Under the pieces are notes generated by a model. That model made no database searches. It saw only the letters and a program-made list of their open reading frames with translations, and had not been told where the DNA came from. Made by a program: the position numbers and the translations under genes. Below are positions 39,478 through 49,099 of a stretch of DNA of 64,000 nucleotides, one piece after another. This stretch comes from JAFGNB01 sp050304135 (GTDB lineage: Bacteria; Fibrobacterota; Chitinivibrionia; Chitinivibrionales; Chitinispirillaceae): contig JBNLDC010000029.1 in NCBI GenBank assembly GCA_050304135.1, positions 1 to 64,000 on the forward strand, given 5' to 3'. Each line of letters begins with the position of its first letter. Positions within the stretch are counted from its first letter, which is position 1.

Positions 39478-39987
39478 CAGTCTGGTTAATAGTTATCTAA
39501 ATCTGGTTACAAATATATATAGTCTGTTTGATAAATAAAAAAGTCTGGTTATTAAAATAATAATCTGGCTATTTAAAAATAACCAGAAAGATTCAATACA
39601 AAGCCAGAAAGAATGAATTACTGCTGAAAATGCCTCAATGGCAGTTGCAGAAACCGGAAAAACAGCGGCTCCCGGTTTCCGTGATACGGAAGGATTAATC
39701 ATAACTGACGTTTCGGTGCGGATTGAACGTCCGGTTTTTTGTTTGTACGTTGACTATCAGATCGCATTGCCACTATCCAATACACAAATGGAGAAAGTCA
39801 GACTGTGGGTGTTAAACCAACACCAACGGATAATGGTTCCGGGTATTTTAAAAACAAATGTTGGAGAAAGGAACATCCGTGGGTGAGATACACTGTCATG
39901 ACGTGGAAAGAAACATGTTACCGGGATGCAGAAAATGTACCGGGAACAATGATTACGGAGGATGACGTTCTCCCGGTAGTCCTCCCT
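39478..39987. other. Intergenic region with phased array, downstream of pdxH
   Basis: The left 130 bp hold the 21-bp-phased array, far more AT-rich than its surroundings. The rest has only a short hairpin near 39808-39826 (GGTGTT-AAACC-AACACC). Plus-strand open frames here look random. Confidence 0.45.
39481..39610. repeat. 21-bp phased TCTGGTTA array (iteron-like)
   Basis: TCTGG-like motifs start at 39481, 39502, 39523 (TCTGTTTG), 39544 and 39564, steps of 21, 21, 21 and 20 bp. The last becomes part of a 24-bp near-palindrome (39564-39587). Inverted copies end at 39587 and 39608, again 21 bp apart. Two helical turns per step place all motifs on one DNA face, as in iterons or cooperative operators. 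Since 21 is a multiple of three, decayed heptad coding on the minus strand is an alternative. The array abuts the start codon of the 264-residue gene. Confidence 0.7.
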
Positions 39988-40605
39988 TCACGGCGTCAGC
40001 CGGACAATGTGCCACCCGGCACCTTCTTTCCTGTAAACGAATCGCGTATGAAGCCGGTCCCGGCCTGCCTGCCAGAACTCGATCGCTCGGGGGACTATCC
40101 TGTATCCTCCCCAGACACTCGGCCGCGGGAGCGGTTGCCCCGCATGCTTCCGGGCGACGGTTTCTATTCCGCCGGTGAAATCATGATCCAGGGGAATGCG
40201 GCGAGACTGCGCATACGCGATGGTCGCGATTTGGCTGCCCTTTGGTCGGGTGGAGAAATAGGCGTCCGATGCCGCATCCGGAATCTTTTTAACTCTCCCG
40301 CGGATACGGACCTGACGATGCAGCTCATGCCAGTAAAACGCGACGGCTGCGTGCGGATTACGCGTAAGGTCGTGACCCTTCGAAGAGGTGTAATCGGTGT
40401 AAAACAGGAATCCGTCGGGTTCAATTCCCTTGAGCAGAACAAACCGGACATCAACCGTGCCGTTTTCATCTGCTGTTGACAGGGCCATGGCCGCCGCGCG
40501 CTCGGGGTCATCGGCGTATGTTGTATTCGCCTCTTTATACCATGCCTTGAACAGAATGAGTGGATCTTTCGGAAGGGTTTTGAAAGAGAGGGTGGTTGTG
40601 TGCAT
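39988..40605 (-). CDS. pdxH: Pyridoxamine 5'-phosphate oxidase
   Basis: A 205-residue FMN enzyme that oxidises pyridoxine/pyridoxamine phosphate to pyridoxal phosphate, the cofactor of the MetY and CysK enzymes encoded further on. Characteristic segments are VDVRFVLLKGIEPDGFLFYT, SSKGHDL, AVAFYWHEL, RQVRIRGRV and the C-terminal FWQAGRDRLHTR signature. Length is normal. AAGGATG before the ATG supports the start. Monocistronic. Confidence 0.94.
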   Translation of the reverse strand: MHTTTLSFKTLPKDPLILFKAWYKEANTTYADDPERAAAMALSTADENGTVDVRFVLLKGIEPDGFLFYTDYTSSKGHDLTRNPHAAVAFYWHELHRQVRIRGRVKKIPDAASDAYFSTRPKGSQIATIAYAQSRRIPLDHDFTGGIETVARKHAGQPLPRPSVWGGYRIVPRAIEFWQAGRDRLHTRFVYRKEGAGWHIVRLTP

Positions 40606-41097
40606 TTGATGGCATCCTTATAAGTGATTATTATTACACCTGAACTGAGCGGTTTTTCACACAAAATAGCTCCGCATCCGCACCGGTCTTGCATTTCAAA
40701 AAATGCTCAATTAACCTGCCGGGTTAACCTGCGCTTTTTTAAAACGTACTACCAGCACGGCTACAGAACTCTTTTCCGCGAAAAACCGCTCAGTTTAGGT
40801 TACAGTAATAACGGATACCTTCAGTGGAATATTTTACTGCAGGTGTTGCGGGATGGCAGCAGGGGCGTCCAGTCCGGTCTATGTGTATTCTCTAAGATTA
40901 GTACATTCTTGTTAGTATCGGTACGGTGGGACATATTGAAAGCACCGCTATTGTAATGGTATTGAACTGGAGTACTTCGGGACATCAGGTGGTGATCAAA
41001 TTCACTATGCAGACAGCCGACGGGTGGATATCCTCCCGGGAAACACCTGTTCAATTGTTGTGGATCCGGGTATGAAATGAAACCGGTCGGAGTTCCT
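40606..41097. other. Intergenic region carrying a MITE-like element
   Basis: The left third contains the inverted-repeat element at 40639-40799. The right part shows no gene or clear signal; it is downstream of the acetylesterase gene and may include its terminator, but none was recognised. Confidence 0.4.
40643..40795. mobile_element. Possible MITE with 16-bp perfect terminal inverted repeats
   Basis: AACTGAGCGGTTTTTC at 40643-40658 is the exact inverse of 40780-40795. Similarity extends a few bases outward with single mismatches (CCTg/aAACTGAG). The 121-bp interior is non-coding and includes a short direct repeat TTAACCTGC. The form is that of a miniature inverted-repeat element mobilised in trans, or a very long foldback. 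A target duplication was not identified. Confidence 0.5.
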
Positions 41098-42426
41098 TCA
41101 GGGAATTCCGACGGTTTGTACGACGGTTCCGGCGCTGGTGCATACCTTTACAATACATACACCCTTTCCGATGGAACGCAGCGGTAACGAAACGGTGCTG
41201 TTATCAGGCATACTTCCGGGTGCAACTGATCTGCCACCGAGATCAAAGAGTTCTACCGAACGTATCGGGGCAGAGGATACGAGTAGCAGAGAATTCGCCT
41301 GTTTCTGAATCCTCAGCCGGGGCTCAGGAGAATACTGCCGGTTAAGTATCTTTCCCGCTGTCGCTACTGTTGCCCCCCCCTTGAACAGCGCATGCATGGT
41401 TACCGGCGCATCGGGCATGGTAAAGGTGTACAGCTTTTTCGACGAGACATCGCTCACCGTGCCGTCTGCCCAGTTGAGGAATGTTTCGCCACTGTTGGGC
41501 ATTACCTTGACCGTAATGGTCACTCCCGCCGGAAAATCACCGCTTACGGTAACCAGACCGGTGTTCGCTTTGTTCGGCGTGACGGTTACTTTGTGAAGGG
41601 GAGCAAGTACTTCGGCCAGTTTGCCAACATCGGTATGTGTTGCGAGTTCCTGTATGCCCTCTGCGACCATTCGCGCATTGATAATGGATCCCATCTCCTG
41701 AAAGTGGGTCGTCACGTCGGTATAGCCGTCGGGGTAATTGGGGTATTCGCCCGGCTGCAATCCCATGTGATGGTAACTGTCAAGATATGGTTTTCCCACC
41801 GACGCCATGAACTTCGCACTTTTCGCCTCAAGATCGATAACGGGAACATTCAGTTCCTTTGCCACATTCTTCATGGCCCCGCAATAATCCGCTCCGCGAT
41901 CGAATTCGGTGAAAACCCTGCGTACGGTGGAGCCGTTCCAGGTGTTCATATTCATCGGGGTGACGAATACCGGAATCGCACCTTTCGCCCGCGATTCGTT
42001 TGCATAAAGACGCAGATAGGATTTGTAGGTATTCGTGTCGGCGTACCGGTCTTCCTTCGTGTAATCCCGATCGTTATGACCGAACTGAATAAAGACGAAG
42101 TCGCCGGTACTCAATTCTTTAACCACCTCTGCCCATCGTCCTTCAACATAAAACTTTTTCGTGCTTCGACCGCCGATAGCCCGGTTGTTGACCGTCACGG
42201 TTCCGGGTTGAAAGAATTTTGAAAACACCTGTCCCCATCCGGCCCACGGGTATTTGTTTTCGGCATAGTCGCATACCGTGGAATCACCGATGATGAAAAT
42301 CGTGATCGATGTTGATTGCGCTACGACAACCGTTGTGATCGATGCAAGAACAATAAGCAGGACCAGCAGGGTTGTAACGGGAGTCTTTCGACGAATGCGG
42401 GGCGGTCTGGCGGTAGTGTATTTCAT
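41098..42426 (-). CDS. Rhamnogalacturonan acetylesterase-like SGNH hydrolase (CE12 type), secreted
   Basis: A 442-residue exported esterase. After a signal segment (LLVLLIVLASITTVVVAQ) the SGNH core shows IFIIGDSTVCDY (Ser in GDS), NRAIGGRSTKKF (Gly), FIQFGHND (Asn) and an Asp-x-x-His in DSYHHMGLQPG. These match enzymes that deacetylate pectic rhamnogalacturonan. Around residues 290-360 is an InlB-B-repeat-like module (VTVTPNKANTGLVTVSG...FTMPDAPVTMHALFKG). The last 70 residues (VELFDLGGRSV...GKGVCIVKV) resemble a C-terminal sorting tail. Its ATG overlaps the sialate-esterase stop by 4 bp. Confidence 0.84.
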   Translation of the reverse strand: MKYTTARPPRIRRKTPVTTLLVLLIVLASITTVVVAQSTSITIFIIGDSTVCDYAENKYPWAGWGQVFSKFFQPGTVTVNNRAIGGRSTKKFYVEGRWAEVVKELSTGDFVFIQFGHNDRDYTKEDRYADTNTYKSYLRLYANESRAKGAIPVFVTPMNMNTWNGSTVRRVFTEFDRGADYCGAMKNVAKELNVPVIDLEAKSAKFMASVGKPYLDSYHHMGLQPGEYPNYPDGYTDVTTHFQEMGSIINARMVAEGIQELATHTDVGKLAEVLAPLHKVTVTPNKANTGLVTVSGDFPAGVTITVKVMPNSGETFLNWADGTVSDVSSKKLYTFTMPDAPVTMHALFKGGATVATAGKILNRQYSPEPRLRIQKQANSLLLVSSAPIRSVELFDLGGRSVAPGSMPDNSTVSLPLRSIGKGVCIVKVCTSAGTVVQTVGIP

Positions 42427-44048
42427 GGGTTCCTTCCGGTGGTTGTGCGGACTGCCCGGTTCGTGGTGATTTGTTTAGTGGTCAGTTTTTCCGTTGCGGT
42501 GATGACCAGACGATTACCGGGAACTGTCTGCCCGTTAACTCTTTGACCGTTTGCGAGAAAAATACCGTAATTGCCGGTGCTGAAAGGCTTCGTCGTGACC
42601 GGTACCATCTGACGGGCGGGTGCCGTTTGACGAATAACCGGAACCGGGAGCTGGTTCCCTTCGGTCGTAAAGGGGGAGGCGGGAAGTCCTTCCTTGCTGT
42701 ACAGGTTGATAACCGGATTACTTGTATAGGCGTACCGCACATTTTTTGGCGAGGAGACATCCCTGCAGGTCAGGATGATAGTCCTTCCGTCAATCCTGGC
42801 GGTGGTGGCCCAGTACCATTTGTTGTCGCTCCCTGCCACGGCGAAGGAGGTCGGCGGTTTGCCGTCACTGGTGGTGAGTCCGCTGCCGATATCGGTGAAC
42901 GTGAGGCGGATGGTATCGCCGTTTATGGTCATGGACTGAAACATCGGCGAGGCATAATAGAGTGTGTCTTCACCATAGTCCCTTGCCCGGGCAATGAGCG
43001 AAAGCCGTTTTCCAATAAGCTCCTTGTTGCTGAAATGCAGTGAATCACCCTCCCCGAGAGCATCGATCGCCACGACCATTGCGGTGTTGGGAAATGTAAG
43101 CGCCAGCCGCTGTGCCTCCCGGATAACGTTGTCACTGAATGATTCGTCGGGAGTGGTCTGCTTTGCTCCGTAGCCGTTGGCAAGCTGGACATAGTAAAAT
43201 GGAAAATCTCCCGCACCCCACGCTCTCCGCCAGCCGTTGATCAACCATTCGAACCGCTCCTCGTAATACACCTGCTGTCCGGAGGTACGATCGTTTTCAC
43301 CCTGCATCCAGACCAGACCCCGCATCGCACAGCCTTCAACGGGAGCAACCCAGGCGTTGTACATCGAGGCGGGAGGGGTGTTTGGGTCCTGTTGAATGAG
43401 TTCCGGATGTTCCCCTGCAGTAGAGGGATCAAGCCACGAGGCGATCCGGGTGCCGCCTACTGCGGTGACGATAAGTCCAACCGCGACAGCATCACCGAGT
43501 TTTTCCTTGATCTCCTTACCGAAAAAGAACCCCAGACAGGAGAGCGCTCCGATTGCACTGCTGTTGTCGCATTTTGCCCAGACATTTGTCGTTGTAAAGC
43601 CGTCCACGTTGGCACGGCTCTGTCGCAATGTGTAGTAGCGAAGTTTCGGATTTTTATAACTGTTCTGGATGCCGCTGTAATGCGGATAGTAACTCACCCG
43701 GGTATCCATATTTGACTGGCCTCCGCACTGCCAGACTTCACCCATGTAGATATCGGTAATGGTGATCGTGTTGTTGCCCTTGATGGTCATCGTATACGGG
43801 CCACCGGCTTTCATCGAATCGAGAACAACTTTCCAGGTGCCGTTGGAGGTTGTCGCGGTTTTAGTCTGGCCGTTGAAGGTAACCGTCACCTGTTCACCGT
43901 TTGCTCCCTTGCCCCATACCGGAACGAGCTGGTCCCGCTGAAGGACCATGGAGTTGGAGAAGAGGGTGGTGACTGAGATGTTGGCGAGGGAAACAACTGG
44001 TGCAAGGAACAGGTAGAGCAGGGTGGATAAAAAGAGTTGCAATCGCAT
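42423..44048 (-). CDS. Sialate O-acetylesterase-like SGNH esterase (SASA family), secreted
   Basis: A 541-residue exported protein. The signal peptide (MRLQLFLSTLLYLFLAPVVSLA) precedes a small beta domain (SNSMVLQRDQLVPVWGKG) typical of SASA proteins. The SGNH core carries GEVWQCGGQSNM (nucleophile Ser in GQSNM) and VWMQGENDRTSG. Such enzymes remove acetyl groups from sialic acid or from plant polysaccharides; next to a CE12-type esterase the latter is more likely. The C-terminal 60 residues (NYGIFLANGQRV...NRLVITATE) look like a sorting tail. It is the first gene of a two-gene unit. Confidence 0.85.
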   Translation of the reverse strand: MRLQLFLSTLLYLFLAPVVSLANISVTTLFSNSMVLQRDQLVPVWGKGANGEQVTVTFNGQTKTATTSNGTWKVVLDSMKAGGPYTMTIKGNNTITITDIYMGEVWQCGGQSNMDTRVSYYPHYSGIQNSYKNPKLRYYTLRQSRANVDGFTTTNVWAKCDNSSAIGALSCLGFFFGKEIKEKLGDAVAVGLIVTAVGGTRIASWLDPSTAGEHPELIQQDPNTPPASMYNAWVAPVEGCAMRGLVWMQGENDRTSGQQVYYEERFEWLINGWRRAWGAGDFPFYYVQLANGYGAKQTTPDESFSDNVIREAQRLALTFPNTAMVVAIDALGEGDSLHFSNKELIGKRLSLIARARDYGEDTLYYASPMFQSMTINGDTIRLTFTDIGSGLTTSDGKPPTSFAVAGSDNKWYWATTARIDGRTIILTCRDVSSPKNVRYAYTSNPVINLYSKEGLPASPFTTEGNQLPVPVIRQTAPARQMVPVTTKPFSTGNYGIFLANGQRVNGQTVPGNRLVITATEKLTTKQITTNRAVRTTTGRNP

Positions 44049-44349
44049 TTTAACTGTTTGTTTCTGATTGGTTTGAAAATAATTGAACTTATTTTAAACT
44101 CGGCCCTCAGGTCGTGTTGTTGGTATCCAGTCTATTAATATACACTTTTTTTGAATTACCGGCATCCTGTCGCATTTTTGCGACAGAGACAATCGTAGTC
44201 GCATAAATGCGACTGCTTCATGTTCGACACAGAAAACCCATATAGATGTAACTGTTTGAATAGCAGCAAGATAGTGTATGTGCTTCTGTCTGGCACGTTG
44301 TTTGATACATTGCTCCTGATCGGTAACACACAACCCGACAGGAGTCACT
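44049..44349. promoter_or_regulatory. Divergent promoter region between esterase operon and alpha/beta hydrolase
   Basis: It separates the leftward esterase pair from the rightward hydrolase gene. The notable structure is a pair of TCGC palindromes at 44167-44214, roughly midway between the two start codons. No clear -35/-10 pair was recognised. Confidence 0.5.
44167..44214. repeat. Paired TCGCAT/ATGCGA palindromes
   Basis: CTGTCGCATTTTTGCGACAG (44167-44186) and AGTCGCATAAATGCGACT (44197-44214) are two strong palindromes whose centres lie 29 bp apart. The same motif pair, centres 28 bp apart, occurs at 8799-8843. Both loci lie about 120-180 bp upstream of start codons of exported proteins. 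Confidence 0.75.
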
Positions 44350-45447
44350 ATGCTGCAAACAGGTATTCTTTCGGCCATGGTATGTTTTCAATCGCTGTCG
44401 TATGGGGTGAAGGCATACCCCTGTACACATTTCAGGAGTGCACGCAATTATGCATGTGTACGAGACAGTAGTCCGCATCCCGCCTGGAAAGATCATTCCA
44501 TCTATCTCTATCGGCCTGAAGATACAGGGAAATATCCGGTGATTTTTTTCTGTCATGGTATCACCGCTGAAAATCCGGAGTTGTATGGCAGTCTGATCAG
44601 GCATATGGTGGGGCGGGGGTACGCGGTGGTGTATGTTCCCTATCCTTCATCCAAAGCGTATTTATGGCCGCGCAGTACCTACCGGACCATCTGGAAGGGG
44701 TTCAGGAAGAGCGTTGACCAGTGGGATGAGTGGATTGATCTTGATTCGGTCGGATTTGTCGGGCACTCTTATGGTGGCGGTGCGGTACCGAGTCTTGCCC
44801 ACAAAGCGATTGTGGAAAACGGATGGGGGAGAACGTCGGCGTTTCTTTACATAATGGCACCCTGGTATGTTCATGGTATCACCCAGCGCAAGCTGCGGTA
44901 CTTTCCCCGTCAGGTCAAGATGGTGGTGGAAGTGTTCGCGGACGATAAGATAAATGACCACCGGATTGCCAAGGATGTGTATCTGTCGGTCGGTATTGCC
45001 GACAGTGCGAAGGTCTTCTGCACATTCAGTACTACTCCGGGGGCGCTTAGCCACTCGGCGGGTCATGATCTTCCGATGGGGGAATCCGGGGAGGCAATCA
45101 ACGTTGACGATGGCGATTTTTCAGGTGTTTATTTTGTTTTTGATGCACTGAGTGCTTACGCCCGAAATCCGCTTGCGGGCTGTGCACGGTTTCGCCATGA
45201 GAATATGGTATACGCACTCGACGGGCCATCGGGAAAGAAGGCCTTCCTCACTATTGAACGCCATCCGGTAATGTGCGTTACCCAGTCAATTTGTCTTAAT
45301 TTCTGGGAGCATTGCATGAACCCGAGAAGAGGATTGTACCGTATTTTTACGGGGCCGTTACGGATGCTGGTGGCGACACCGGAAACCGTGCTGTATTACG
45401 GAAAACTGGGATGCTGCGCTCTTGGCGCAGCGGTAATAAATCAATAG
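44350..45447 (+). CDS. Alpha/beta hydrolase, lipase/dienelactone-hydrolase-like
   Basis: A 365-residue protein with oxyanion segment IFFCHGITAENPELYG, nucleophile elbow GHSYGGGA near residue 140, acid candidate in the VEVFADDKIND strand and a likely catalytic His in SHSAGHDLP. The arrangement resembles dienelactone-hydrolase/PET-hydrolase-type esterases. The N-terminus is hydrophobic but lacks the usual Lys/Arg of a signal peptide, so export is uncertain. AGGAG upstream supports the start. It is divergent from the polysaccharide esterases, which hints at a shared substrate. Its actual ester is unknown. Confidence 0.7.
   Translation: MLQTGILSAMVCFQSLSYGVKAYPCTHFRSARNYACVRDSSPHPAWKDHSIYLYRPEDTGKYPVIFFCHGITAENPELYGSLIRHMVGRGYAVVYVPYPSSKAYLWPRSTYRTIWKGFRKSVDQWDEWIDLDSVGFVGHSYGGGAVPSLAHKAIVENGWGRTSAFLYIMAPWYVHGITQRKLRYFPRQVKMVVEVFADDKINDHRIAKDVYLSVGIADSAKVFCTFSTTPGALSHSAGHDLPMGESGEAINVDDGDFSGVYFVFDALSAYARNPLAGCARFRHENMVYALDGPSGKKAFLTIERHPVMCVTQSICLNFWEHCMNPRRGLYRIFTGPLRMLVATPETVLYYGKLGCCALGAAVINQ
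45413..45431 (+). terminator. Possible terminator hairpin at the hydrolase 3' end
   Basis: GCTGCGC-TCTTG-GCGCAGC forms a 7-bp stem in the last codons of the hydrolase gene. A CCTTTTTT run follows about 25 bp later. The distance is longer than ideal, so the call is weak. A second small stem (GGGAGAGATG/CATCTCCC) lies near 45551-45570 before the convergent cysN stop. Confidence 0.35.
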
Positions 45448-45666
45448 CACCTTTTTTGACTGAAGGGTTGCGGGAGCGAAATACTACCAGCTGTCTTCCC
45501 GGTTCACCTCAAGAGTAGGCCCCTGCTCCTGCGCCGCATTCGGCACGCGAGGGAGAGATGTTCATCTCCCTTGAACGGCGCTTTTGGAATGGCTCCCGCC
45601 GTAAGTTGCGATTGATCGATATTGGTCTTGAATAACGACTATACACCCGCAGGTCGTTTTTTTTCT

Positions 45667-47460
45667 TTAAATCGAATAGTCGGGAAGGATTGTTTCCCGC
45701 CGTAACCTTCCGATAATTGCACTCGCGCAGCCTTCCGCATCAAATTCCGGGCTGAGCACCACATCACCCTCTTCCGGGATGGCGGTATCGGAAGAAAGGG
45801 TTACCACCAGGACCGAAGCCGGTTCGTTGAGTTTACGTATGATTGCAATGTCTTCGGCATCGGTATCACCGATGGCTGAAATGAAAATCAGTCCGGCATC
45901 CGTTACTATGCGTGATAATTCTCCGATATGCCGTATGAGCTGTTCGCCTGTATCCGAATCCGGCGGTAAGTCTGCTTCGAGACCTGTGCGGACCGATTCG
46001 ATACCCAGATAATAGCTCTGAAATCCGGCGGTAAAGAGGGACCGTTCAAGAATCCGAGCGGTTTCAGTTCGTCGCCGGTCGCCACGGATGATAATGCATT
46101 TGGGCGAATGGCCGTTACGGGAGATTCGCTGGTCAGGAGTGACATAGCCTGAATCCCAGGTTATTTCTCTCCTGCGGACGTGATCACCTATCCAGGTTTG
46201 CTCAGATGAATCGGCCCGGAAAATGATTCCTCCGCCGGCGATATCATAGTTGTCGACAATGACGAAACGACCTGTTGATTCGATTTCCGTAACCGGATCG
46301 AACGCGACTGGTTTCAATGTCTCGAAAACACATTCCGCAACGTCGTGCCGGTCAAGCTGCCTTTTTCCGGCAACGCTTGAAAGGTCAGTGGCATCTATCG
46401 AGGCGATAATATCCACCAGGTGTACCGGGACGGCAGCGGTTCCCGTTTTCAGCTTGTACCGTTTCCCCCGGATAAGCGGGGCCGTACCCATCCAGAAAAC
46501 ACTCGCAACAAAACGGGACGCCACGAGAGGTTGCGGTTCATCCGCTTTGCACATGATCTCACCGCGTTTGAGGTATAATTCGTCCTTCAAAGTAACACCG
46601 GTGGCATGACCGCTTGAAACAGTGGCGGTTGCCGCTCTATTGAATCCCTCGATGGATACTACTTCAGACCGTTTTCCGGAAGGGTGGAAGAGAACGGTGT
46701 CGCCAACCGAAAGAGTTCCGGTTTCCACGGTGCCGGCCAGTATACGGCGCTCATCACCGTTTTCGGTGAATTTGTAAATGTCCTGTACCGGCATACGGAA
46801 CGGTTTGTGCGAGTCGTCGGGTTTCTGCTCCAGTTGATCGACAAGGTCGAGAACGGTATCGCCGGTATACCACGGCATTGCGGTTGAAGGTGCCGCCAGG
46901 TTGTCACCATTGCGTGCACAGACCGGAATATAGGCAAGCGGTTCCACATCAAGACGCCTGAGAAACGAGGAATAGGAAGAAGTAACCGTAGCAAAGGTTT
47001 CCTGATCGTAGCGTACAAGATCCATTTTGTTGACAAGAACAATGATGCGACGAATTCCCAACATTGCCACCAGGTACCCGTGACGCCGGGAGTTTTCAGC
47101 GATGCCTTCGTGAGCATCGATCACCAGTAGCGCTGCTTCCGCACGGGCCGCTCCGCTTACCATGTTTTTCAGAAATTCCACATGGCCCGGGGCGTCGATG
47201 ATGATATAATCCCGTTTCGCGGTCTTGAAGAAGCACCGTGCCGTATCAATAGTGATTCCCTGTGCCTGTTCGTCTTTAAGGGCATCAAGGAGAAAGGCAT
47301 ATTCGAACGGGCGCGCGTTGCGCTTGCACTGTTCGCGGACCTGATCAAGTTTGCCTTCGGGCAGTGATCCGGTATCAGCCAGCAGCCTGCCGATAACGGT
47401 ACTTTTTCCGTGGTCAACATGGCCGACCACCACGACATTCATCTGTTCACGTTGTGTCAT
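45667..47460 (-). CDS. cysN: Sulfate adenylyltransferase GTPase subunit fused to degenerate APS-kinase domain
   Basis: A 597-residue protein. Residues 1-430 are the elongation-factor-like GTPase CysN: GHVDHGKST, DAPGHVEFL and VNKMDLVRYD. With CysD it makes APS from sulfate and ATP. The C-terminal 150 residues align with APS kinase (FTAGFQSYYLGIESVRTGLEADL, HIGELSRIVTDAGLIFISA). However, the Walker A loop GLSGxGKST is replaced by RGDRRRTE and the usual GDNVR is GIESVR, so it cannot be an active kinase. Its role may be structural or regulatory. The start at 47460 matches the family and follows the cysD stop by one base. It is the last gene of the sulfur operon. Confidence 0.92.
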   Translation of the reverse strand: MTQREQMNVVVVGHVDHGKSTVIGRLLADTGSLPEGKLDQVREQCKRNARPFEYAFLLDALKDEQAQGITIDTARCFFKTAKRDYIIIDAPGHVEFLKNMVSGAARAEAALLVIDAHEGIAENSRRHGYLVAMLGIRRIIVLVNKMDLVRYDQETFATVTSSYSSFLRRLDVEPLAYIPVCARNGDNLAAPSTAMPWYTGDTVLDLVDQLEQKPDDSHKPFRMPVQDIYKFTENGDERRILAGTVETGTLSVGDTVLFHPSGKRSEVVSIEGFNRAATATVSSGHATGVTLKDELYLKRGEIMCKADEPQPLVASRFVASVFWMGTAPLIRGKRYKLKTGTAAVPVHLVDIIASIDATDLSSVAGKRQLDRHDVAECVFETLKPVAFDPVTEIESTGRFVIVDNYDIAGGGIIFRADSSEQTWIGDHVRRREITWDSGYVTPDQRISRNGHSPKCIIIRGDRRRTETARILERSLFTAGFQSYYLGIESVRTGLEADLPPDSDTGEQLIRHIGELSRIVTDAGLIFISAIGDTDAEDIAIIRKLNEPASVLVVTLSSDTAIPEEGDVVLSPEFDAEGCASAIIGRLRRETILPDYSI

Positions 47461-47461
47461 C

Positions 47462-48340
47462 TTACATGTACCCGTCTTTCCGTAAGGTTTCAAGTCCTCC
47501 ATCTTCTTTGTCCTGGGCTCGTCCTGACCGTTCCGCGATGTTGCTGAGTTTTCCGGACCGGAGTTCTGCAATTATCTCCTCCACGGTGCGGGCATTGGAA
47601 TCGATCGGTTTCGTGCAGGGAAAGCAGCCGAGTGATCGGTACCGTTTGCCGTTTCCCCGGTTGTAATACAATGAAACGGTAGGGATTTTTTCGCGGGCGA
47701 TATATTCCCAGATATTCAGTTCGGTCCAATCCAGCAGCGGATGTATGCGTAAATGCGTACCTGGAGCGAAGTCGGTTTTATACTGGTTCCACAGTTCTGG
47801 CGGTTGGTCGGCCACATCCCATTCATTTTCTCTGTCGCGGGGAGAAAAATACCGTTCCTTTGAGCGGCTGCCTTCCTCATCGGCACGTACACCCGCGATC
47901 ACCCCGGTGTACGGTTCGGTATTCTCGTCGGTTTCGTACGAACCGGTTGCATGATTCAGTCGGAATCGCGGCCAGTCACCGGCAAGGGTATGTTTGAGCG
48001 CGTCTGTTTTAAGCTGTTTACAACAAGTAAGACGATCAACATTTTTATCGGGAAACGTCCGACGTGCTGCCAGTGCATCCGTATTCTCACCGTAGAGCAT
48101 ATTCAGGTTCCAGTCACGTGCGAGTCGATCACGGTATTCAATCATCTCGGGTATTTTATAATGCGTGTCGATATGCATCAGTGGAAGTGGTACATGCCCG
48201 AAAAATGCCTTGCGGGCAAGCCAGAGGAGTACCGTACTATCCTTGCCGATCGACCAGAGCATACAGAGATTTCTGAATTCACGGTACGCTTCGCGGAGGA
48301 TGTAAACACTTTTTGATTCGAGTTTGTCGAGATGGTCCAT
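47462..48340 (-). CDS. cysD: Sulfate adenylyltransferase subunit 2
   Basis: A 292-residue PP-loop ATPase that, with CysN, adenylates sulfate. The PP-motif region is ...CMLWSIGKDSTVLLWLARKAF. Further family blocks are MHIDTHYKIPEM, GVRADEEGSRSKERYFSPRD and the C-terminal GCFPCTKPI. The ATG at 48340 has GAGGAG 4-8 bases upstream and gives the normal length; a longer frame runs into cysH. Its tail IAERSGRAQDKEDGGLETLRKDGYM is typical. Confidence 0.95.
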   Translation of the reverse strand: MDHLDKLESKSVYILREAYREFRNLCMLWSIGKDSTVLLWLARKAFFGHVPLPLMHIDTHYKIPEMIEYRDRLARDWNLNMLYGENTDALAARRTFPDKNVDRLTCCKQLKTDALKHTLAGDWPRFRLNHATGSYETDENTEPYTGVIAGVRADEEGSRSKERYFSPRDRENEWDVADQPPELWNQYKTDFAPGTHLRIHPLLDWTELNIWEYIAREKIPTVSLYYNRGNGKRYRSLGCFPCTKPIDSNARTVEEIIAELRSGKLSNIAERSGRAQDKEDGGLETLRKDGYM

Positions 48341-48347
48341 TTGCTCC

Positions 48348-49085
48348 TCACTGTTTGACTGATGTGTACTGTGGTCTGCTGTGCAGTCCGCACTCTTTAT
48401 GCTCAGGGGCTTCCCACCACCAACGTCCGGAACGGACCGGTTCTCCGGGGCCGATCGCCCGTGTGCAGGGGGCACAGCCGATGCTCCGGAAACCCTGATC
48501 CTGAAGCGGATTGTACGGAATGACATAACGATTAACGAATTCAGTTACCTGTTTCTCACTCCAGTCGTACAGCGGATTCACCTTGACGAGTCCGTTTGCG
48601 AGGTCCCATTCGATCGGATCGATGTTGTCGCGAGTGACTGCCTGTTCCCGGCGCAGGCCGCAGATCCAGACATCGGCAGTGGACAGCACCCGGCGAAGAG
48701 GATGGCTTTTTCGCACTGCACAGCATTGTTTGCGCAGTTCGACACTCCGGTAAAAGCAGTCCGGTCCCTTTTCCGAGAGGAGGTTCCGGAGCTCATTGGC
48801 ATCCGGGACAAGAAATTCATACCGGAAACCATATCGCTCCATGGTTGCCTCCATGGTCGTATAGGTTTCGGGAAACAGTCGACCGGTATCGAGGGTAAAT
48901 ATTCTGGGCCGTCTTTGAACTGCACAGACAAGGTGGGTGAGGACTTGATCTTCCATGCTCTGACTGGAGGCGAGTACCACCCTGTCTGCATTGAATGTAT
49001 CATAGACGAGTGTGATAATGTCCCGGGCATTGCGAAACCTCATTCCGGGGAGTAACTCAGCTATCGACTCTTTAAGTGAAGACAT
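48348..49085 (-). CDS. cysH: Assimilatory adenylylsulfate (APS) reductase, CysH family with 4Fe-4S site
   Basis: A 245-residue thioredoxin-dependent reductase that releases sulfite. It carries CysH features LDTGRLFPETY and the C-terminal catalytic ECGLHS. It also has the two Cys pairs KQCCAVRK (near residue 125) and GCAPCTR (near 210) that bind a 4Fe-4S cluster and distinguish APS reductases from PAPS reductases. With the kinase domain in CysN lacking a P-loop and no other cysC in view, the route is most likely sulfate to APS to sulfite. AGGAGCTGCA before the ATG supports the start. Confidence 0.93.
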   Translation of the reverse strand: MSSLKESIAELLPGMRFRNARDIITLVYDTFNADRVVLASSQSMEDQVLTHLVCAVQRRPRIFTLDTGRLFPETYTTMEATMERYGFRYEFLVPDANELRNLLSEKGPDCFYRSVELRKQCCAVRKSHPLRRVLSTADVWICGLRREQAVTRDNIDPIEWDLANGLVKVNPLYDWSEKQVTEFVNRYVIPYNPLQDQGFRSIGCAPCTRAIGPGEPVRSGRWWWEAPEHKECGLHSRPQYTSVKQ

Positions 49086-49099
49086 TGCAGCTCCTGTTT